A stretch of 64,000 nt of DNA from positions 17,362 through 81,361 of the forward strand of contig JAENYN010000018.1 of assembly GCA_016841765.1 (NCBI GenBank), read 5' to 3'. The stretch comes from Guptibacillus hwajinpoensis (GTDB lineage: Bacteria; Bacillota; Bacilli; Bacillales; Bacillaceae_O). The position numbers and the translations under genes are program-made. The notes under the pieces were generated by a model, which ran no database searches, was not told the DNA's origin, and was given only the letters and a program-made list of their open reading frames with translations. Shown piece after piece: positions 61,776-64,000 of the stretch (positions are counted from its first letter, which is position 1; each line of letters opens with the position of its first letter).

Positions 61776-61805
61776 AAAACCCCAGCAGCAAAGCACCGGG
61801 GTTTT
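61776..61805 (-). terminator. Terminator of the subtilisin gene
   Basis: AAAACCCCGGTGC and CTGGGGTTTTTTT (minus strand) with a small interior mismatch. Confidence 0.75.
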
Positions 61806-61818
61806 ACTAGTTTATTTT

Positions 61819-62940
61819 TTATTGAACTGCCGCCTGGACATCAAGCACGCCGTTTCCATAATAGAAGGCATCGCCAAGCGGGATTGCAGTACTGTTTAGG
61901 ATATTGCGGACCTGGACATTGCTTAATGATGGGTTGTCAGCCAAAATGAGGGCTGCCGCACCGGAAACGTGCGGGGTTGCCATCGAGGTTCCGTTATAGG
62001 TATCATAGGCATTTCCCGGAACAGAGCTCAGGACATTTACACCTGGTGCCATGATTTCCAGTTCATCCCCGACACTGGAGAATGATGCACGGTTGTTGCT
62101 GTTGTCGACAGCACCTACTGCCATTGCGGATGCATATTTGGCAGGATAGCCGATTGTGTTCCTTTTCCCTTTTGCGCCGTCGTTTCCTGCAGCTGCCACT
62201 ACAAGTACGCCGCTGTTATATGCATTATCAACTGCCTGCTGGAGGGAGGTTGACCCTCTGCTGCCGCCAAGGCTCATGCTGATGACATCCATGTTATTCG
62301 AAACTGCCCACTCGATTCCTTTAATGATGCCGCTGTATGTGCCGCTGCCGGAACTGTCGAGCACTTTGACGGCATACAAGCTTGCGGATGGCGCAACTCC
62401 CAGGATACCAAGTGTATTATTGAGGCCTGCCACCGTGCCGGCTACATGCGTTCCGTGGCTGTTTCCGTCGTTATACGGATCCGGTTCTGTATCGATGAAA
62501 CTGGCACCGCCTGCCACACTTAAATCCTCATGACTTGCATCAATTCCGGTATCCAGGATTGCTACCTTTGCACCAGAACCCGTATTTCCTGTAGCCTGGA
62601 CATCATCTGCATTGATATGTGTGATGCCCCAGGGCACAGTCTGGCCGATCGCATATGCCTTGTAGTCTTCTTCCACATATGCGATATTTGGATTATTGGC
62701 CAATGCCTGCACTGCACGATCCGGCAGCTTCGCGTGAACAACCTCCATGTACTTGTACTCATGAAGGACTTTACCGCCCTGTTTTTTCACGATATTCTGG
62801 TTAACCCTGTCTTTGAACCCGATCAAATAATCATTGACCTGGCTTTTTTCCGGTGCAGCACTTGCAAAGCTGCTGAAAATCATAGCGAACGACAGCAAGA
62901 ACGTCAAGACAAATCCTGTGATCTTCCATCGGTTTTTCAT
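61819..62940 (-). CDS. Subtilisin-family serine protease
   Basis: 373 residues from ATG 62940 ([16 protein letters not shown]), RBS GGGAGGAGAG. Signal peptide to about residue 28, an I9 propeptide ([17 protein letters not shown] to about 100), then the mature enzyme. The triad is complete: Asp in AILDTGID, His in HGTHVAG, Ser in [13 protein letters not shown] secreted alkaline protease of the subtilisin type, without the four C-terminal additions of cell-wall proteases. Monocistronic. Confidence 0.95.
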   Translation of the reverse strand: MKNRWKITGFVLTFLLSFAMIFSSFASAAPEKSQVNDYLIGFKDRVNQNIVKKQGGKVLHEYKYMEVVHAKLPDRAVQALANNPNIAYVEEDYKAYAIGQTVPWGITHINADDVQATGNTGSGAKVAILDTGIDASHEDLSVAGGASFIDTEPDPYNDGNSHGTHVAGTVAGLNNTLGILGVAPSASLYAVKVLDSSGSGTYSGIIKGIEWAVSNNMDVISMSLGGSRGSTSLQQAVDNAYNSGVLVVAAAGNDGAKGKRNTIGYPAKYASAMAVGAVDNSNNRASFSSVGDELEIMAPGVNVLSSVPGNAYDTYNGTSMATPHVSGAAALILADNPSLSNVQVRNILNSTAIPLGDAFYYGNGVLDVQAAVQ

Positions 62941-63106
62941 GATTACTCTCCTCCCGAAACATAAAGAGCTTCTGCTCAATAAGTTTCTGAATATTTGTAA
63001 TTATACAATAACATAGGTGTGGTTAGGATGTTATTGGGAAACAAGGCATAACAATACGTGTGTAAAACACTCTTTTTCGGTTCCTATTTCCCAACTTTTT
63101 AAACAA

Positions 63107-63135
63107 CAAAAAAACACCTCAATAGATTAAGGTGT
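63107..63135 (-). terminator. Terminator of the three-gene unit
   Basis: Minus strand ACACCT-TAATCTATTG-AGGTGT followed by TTTTTTT. Confidence 0.75.
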
Positions 63136-63173
63136 AAAATCTTGTATTCTGAATAAAAAGAGGTCTTTATATT

Positions 63174-63470
63174 TTAATAATGTAAATAAACAGGATTGAT
63201 CGGCAATTCATGGAGAAGGGCATTCTCCTTCCTCCACTCCACTTTTTTTTCCTTCTTTCCGGCATTGAGAGAAAGAGCCTGCAAAGATAGGAAAATATCA
63301 TTTCGGTTATTGCTGATGCATCGCTGGAGATCTTCCGGAATGAACGGATCAAGGCACTCCAGTGTTTCCGGATCGAGTGATACATGAAGGATGGCTTCCT
63401 CAATCAAATCCTGGCAGATCAGTCTGATTTTCCCTTTTTTGAATTGGATATCTGAAATCGTATATCTCAT
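63174..63470 (-). CDS. Unknown small protein, third of an overlapping trio (98 aa)
   Basis: 98 residues (MRYTISDIQFKKGKIRL). The start overlaps the upstream stop as ATGA. Beta-strand-like first half and a charged middle (NAGKKEKKVEWRKEN); no signal or membrane part. Family not recognised. Likely translated with the two genes before it. Confidence 0.6.
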   Translation of the reverse strand: MRYTISDIQFKKGKIRLICQDLIEEAILHVSLDPETLECLDPFIPEDLQRCISNNRNDIFLSLQALSLNAGKKEKKVEWRKENALLHELPINPVYLHY

Positions 63471-63697
63471 ACCTGTTCACTTCTTTCACCGAAAACCGCA
63501 TTTTGCACCTTTTTCGAAGCAGCTGAAAAATTAGTGAGACATTCCTGTTTAATGAAATCCCTGCACACAAAGTCTTCAATTTCATCCATGACCGTCTGCC
63601 TGGCTTTGACAAAATCCATTTCAGACACACCCTTTTCAAGGCGTGACCTTAACTCCATTTCAAAAAACTCAACCGAACCGAAATACACGGTATTCAC
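63467..63697 (-). CDS. Unknown small protein, second of the trio (76 aa)
   Basis: GTG start at 63697 with AAAGGGGG 9 nt upstream, overlapping the first gene as GTGA. The product (MNTVYFGSVEFFEMELRSRL) is helical and acidic with two Cys. Not recognised. Confidence 0.6.
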   Translation of the reverse strand: MNTVYFGSVEFFEMELRSRLEKGVSEMDFVKARQTVMDEIEDFVCRDFIKQECLTNFSAASKKVQNAVFGERSEQV

Positions 63698-63918
63698 AAA
63701 CCGCCGCCCCCTTTACCTGCTAATTCAATGTTCTCAATTTCATTCCCCAGCAAATGCCATACGTTTTTCAAATCAGTGTCATAAAAAAGATATGAATCTA
63801 GTAATTCATCATATTTCAGCAATTGTCCAATGAAAGATGTTTTGCCTGTTTGTTTCCTCAGCATGACCGATAGCATCCTATTATCACGAACCAGTTGATG
63901 ATAGTTCTGTTTGTCCAT
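63694..63918 (-). CDS. Unknown small protein, first of the trio (74 aa)
   Basis: ATG 63918 (MDKQNYHQLVRDNRML), RBS AGGAG. The product is helical, with YDELLDSYLFYDTDLKNVW and a glycine-rich end (GKGGGGL). The next two genes overlap it by 4 nt each, so the three are one unit. The promoter would be in the last 80 bp of the window. Confidence 0.6.
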   Translation of the reverse strand: MDKQNYHQLVRDNRMLSVMLRKQTGKTSFIGQLLKYDELLDSYLFYDTDLKNVWHLLGNEIENIELAGKGGGGL

Positions 63919-64000
63919 ATGCTCCTGCTCCCATTCAAAATGTAAGGCCCTGTCAAGATGTGCTGCATAAAAGCTTCACATCATACAATACGAGTGCAAT

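Noticed and set aside
1..64000. tRNA, rRNA, insertion sequence or prophage
   Set aside because: No tRNA-like cloverleaf, rRNA segment, transposase or phage structural gene was recognised by reading the window.

Overview
The window is chromosomal DNA of an aerobic, spore-forming type member of the Bacillaceae. This rests on AGGAGG-type ribosome binding sites with ATG, GTG and TTG starts, rho-independent terminators, and operons known from Bacillus: liv, xpaC-yaaN, kamA/yod, ykuK, floT, nprR-npr, SigB-type stress genes and MifM/YidC. No phage, insertion sequence, rRNA, tRNA or CRISPR array was seen. Nearly all of the window is genes plus terminators. What is unusual lies in the intergenic DNA.

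Region by region. 1-5487 (minus): branched-chain amino acid ABC importer livKGFHM, a coupled 59-codon ORF and a KAS III-like condensing enzyme cut by the left edge, with a CcpA-type cre box in front. 5886-9128: large MalT/BTAD-type regulator. 9280-12540: MOSC protein and a Fur-controlled feoA-feoB-Cys-rich peptide operon. 12728-20002: mixed genes (sugar dehydrogenase lipoprotein, YkuK, deaminase, DUF368 lipid-carrier translocase, PAP2 phosphatase, KGG stress protein), with periodic arrays in convergent gaps. 20255-30914 (minus): two linked units. The first is a Rex-box-controlled operon of a GltD-like Fe-S flavoprotein, an HdrB-like CCG protein, a membrane rhodanese and a TVP38 protein. The second is a Ynj-type ABC importer with a CDP-alcohol transferase and a disulfide oxidoreductase. 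Together they resemble the E. coli ydjXYZ-ynjABCDEF locus. 31752-32640: KGG protein and GSP26-like protein with SigB-type promoters. 32859-34385: BCCT betaine transporter.

34846-45963: lysine catabolism by the beta-lysine route (kamA, yokU, ablB, yodTSRQ, gabT) with a PucR regulator. kamA and ablB each have a -24/-12 (SigL) promoter, and a RocR-like SigL activator lies at 49011-50402. 46225-47328: a probable MifM-type stalling leader controlling a second YidC. 47479-52732: azoreductase, MFS, DUF421 and a 30-codon holin-like toxin. 53082-56382: NprR-like regulator, signal-peptide precursor and neutral protease, a quorum-sensing protease module. 56575-64000: flotillin, PAS-STAS protein, xpaC-telA, SpoIIAA-like protein, subtilisin and three overlapping small unknown genes.

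The most novel signal is a set of intergenic arrays with exact periods. Two arrays carry an 8-bp GGCGTGAA core every 21 bp (12954-13252 and 48359-48743). Two carry TTACTGTCCA every 21 bp, each just beyond the terminator of a KGG stress gene. Two carry a hairpin unit every 51 bp (15288-15446 and 31356-31463). The spacers vary while the phase is kept.
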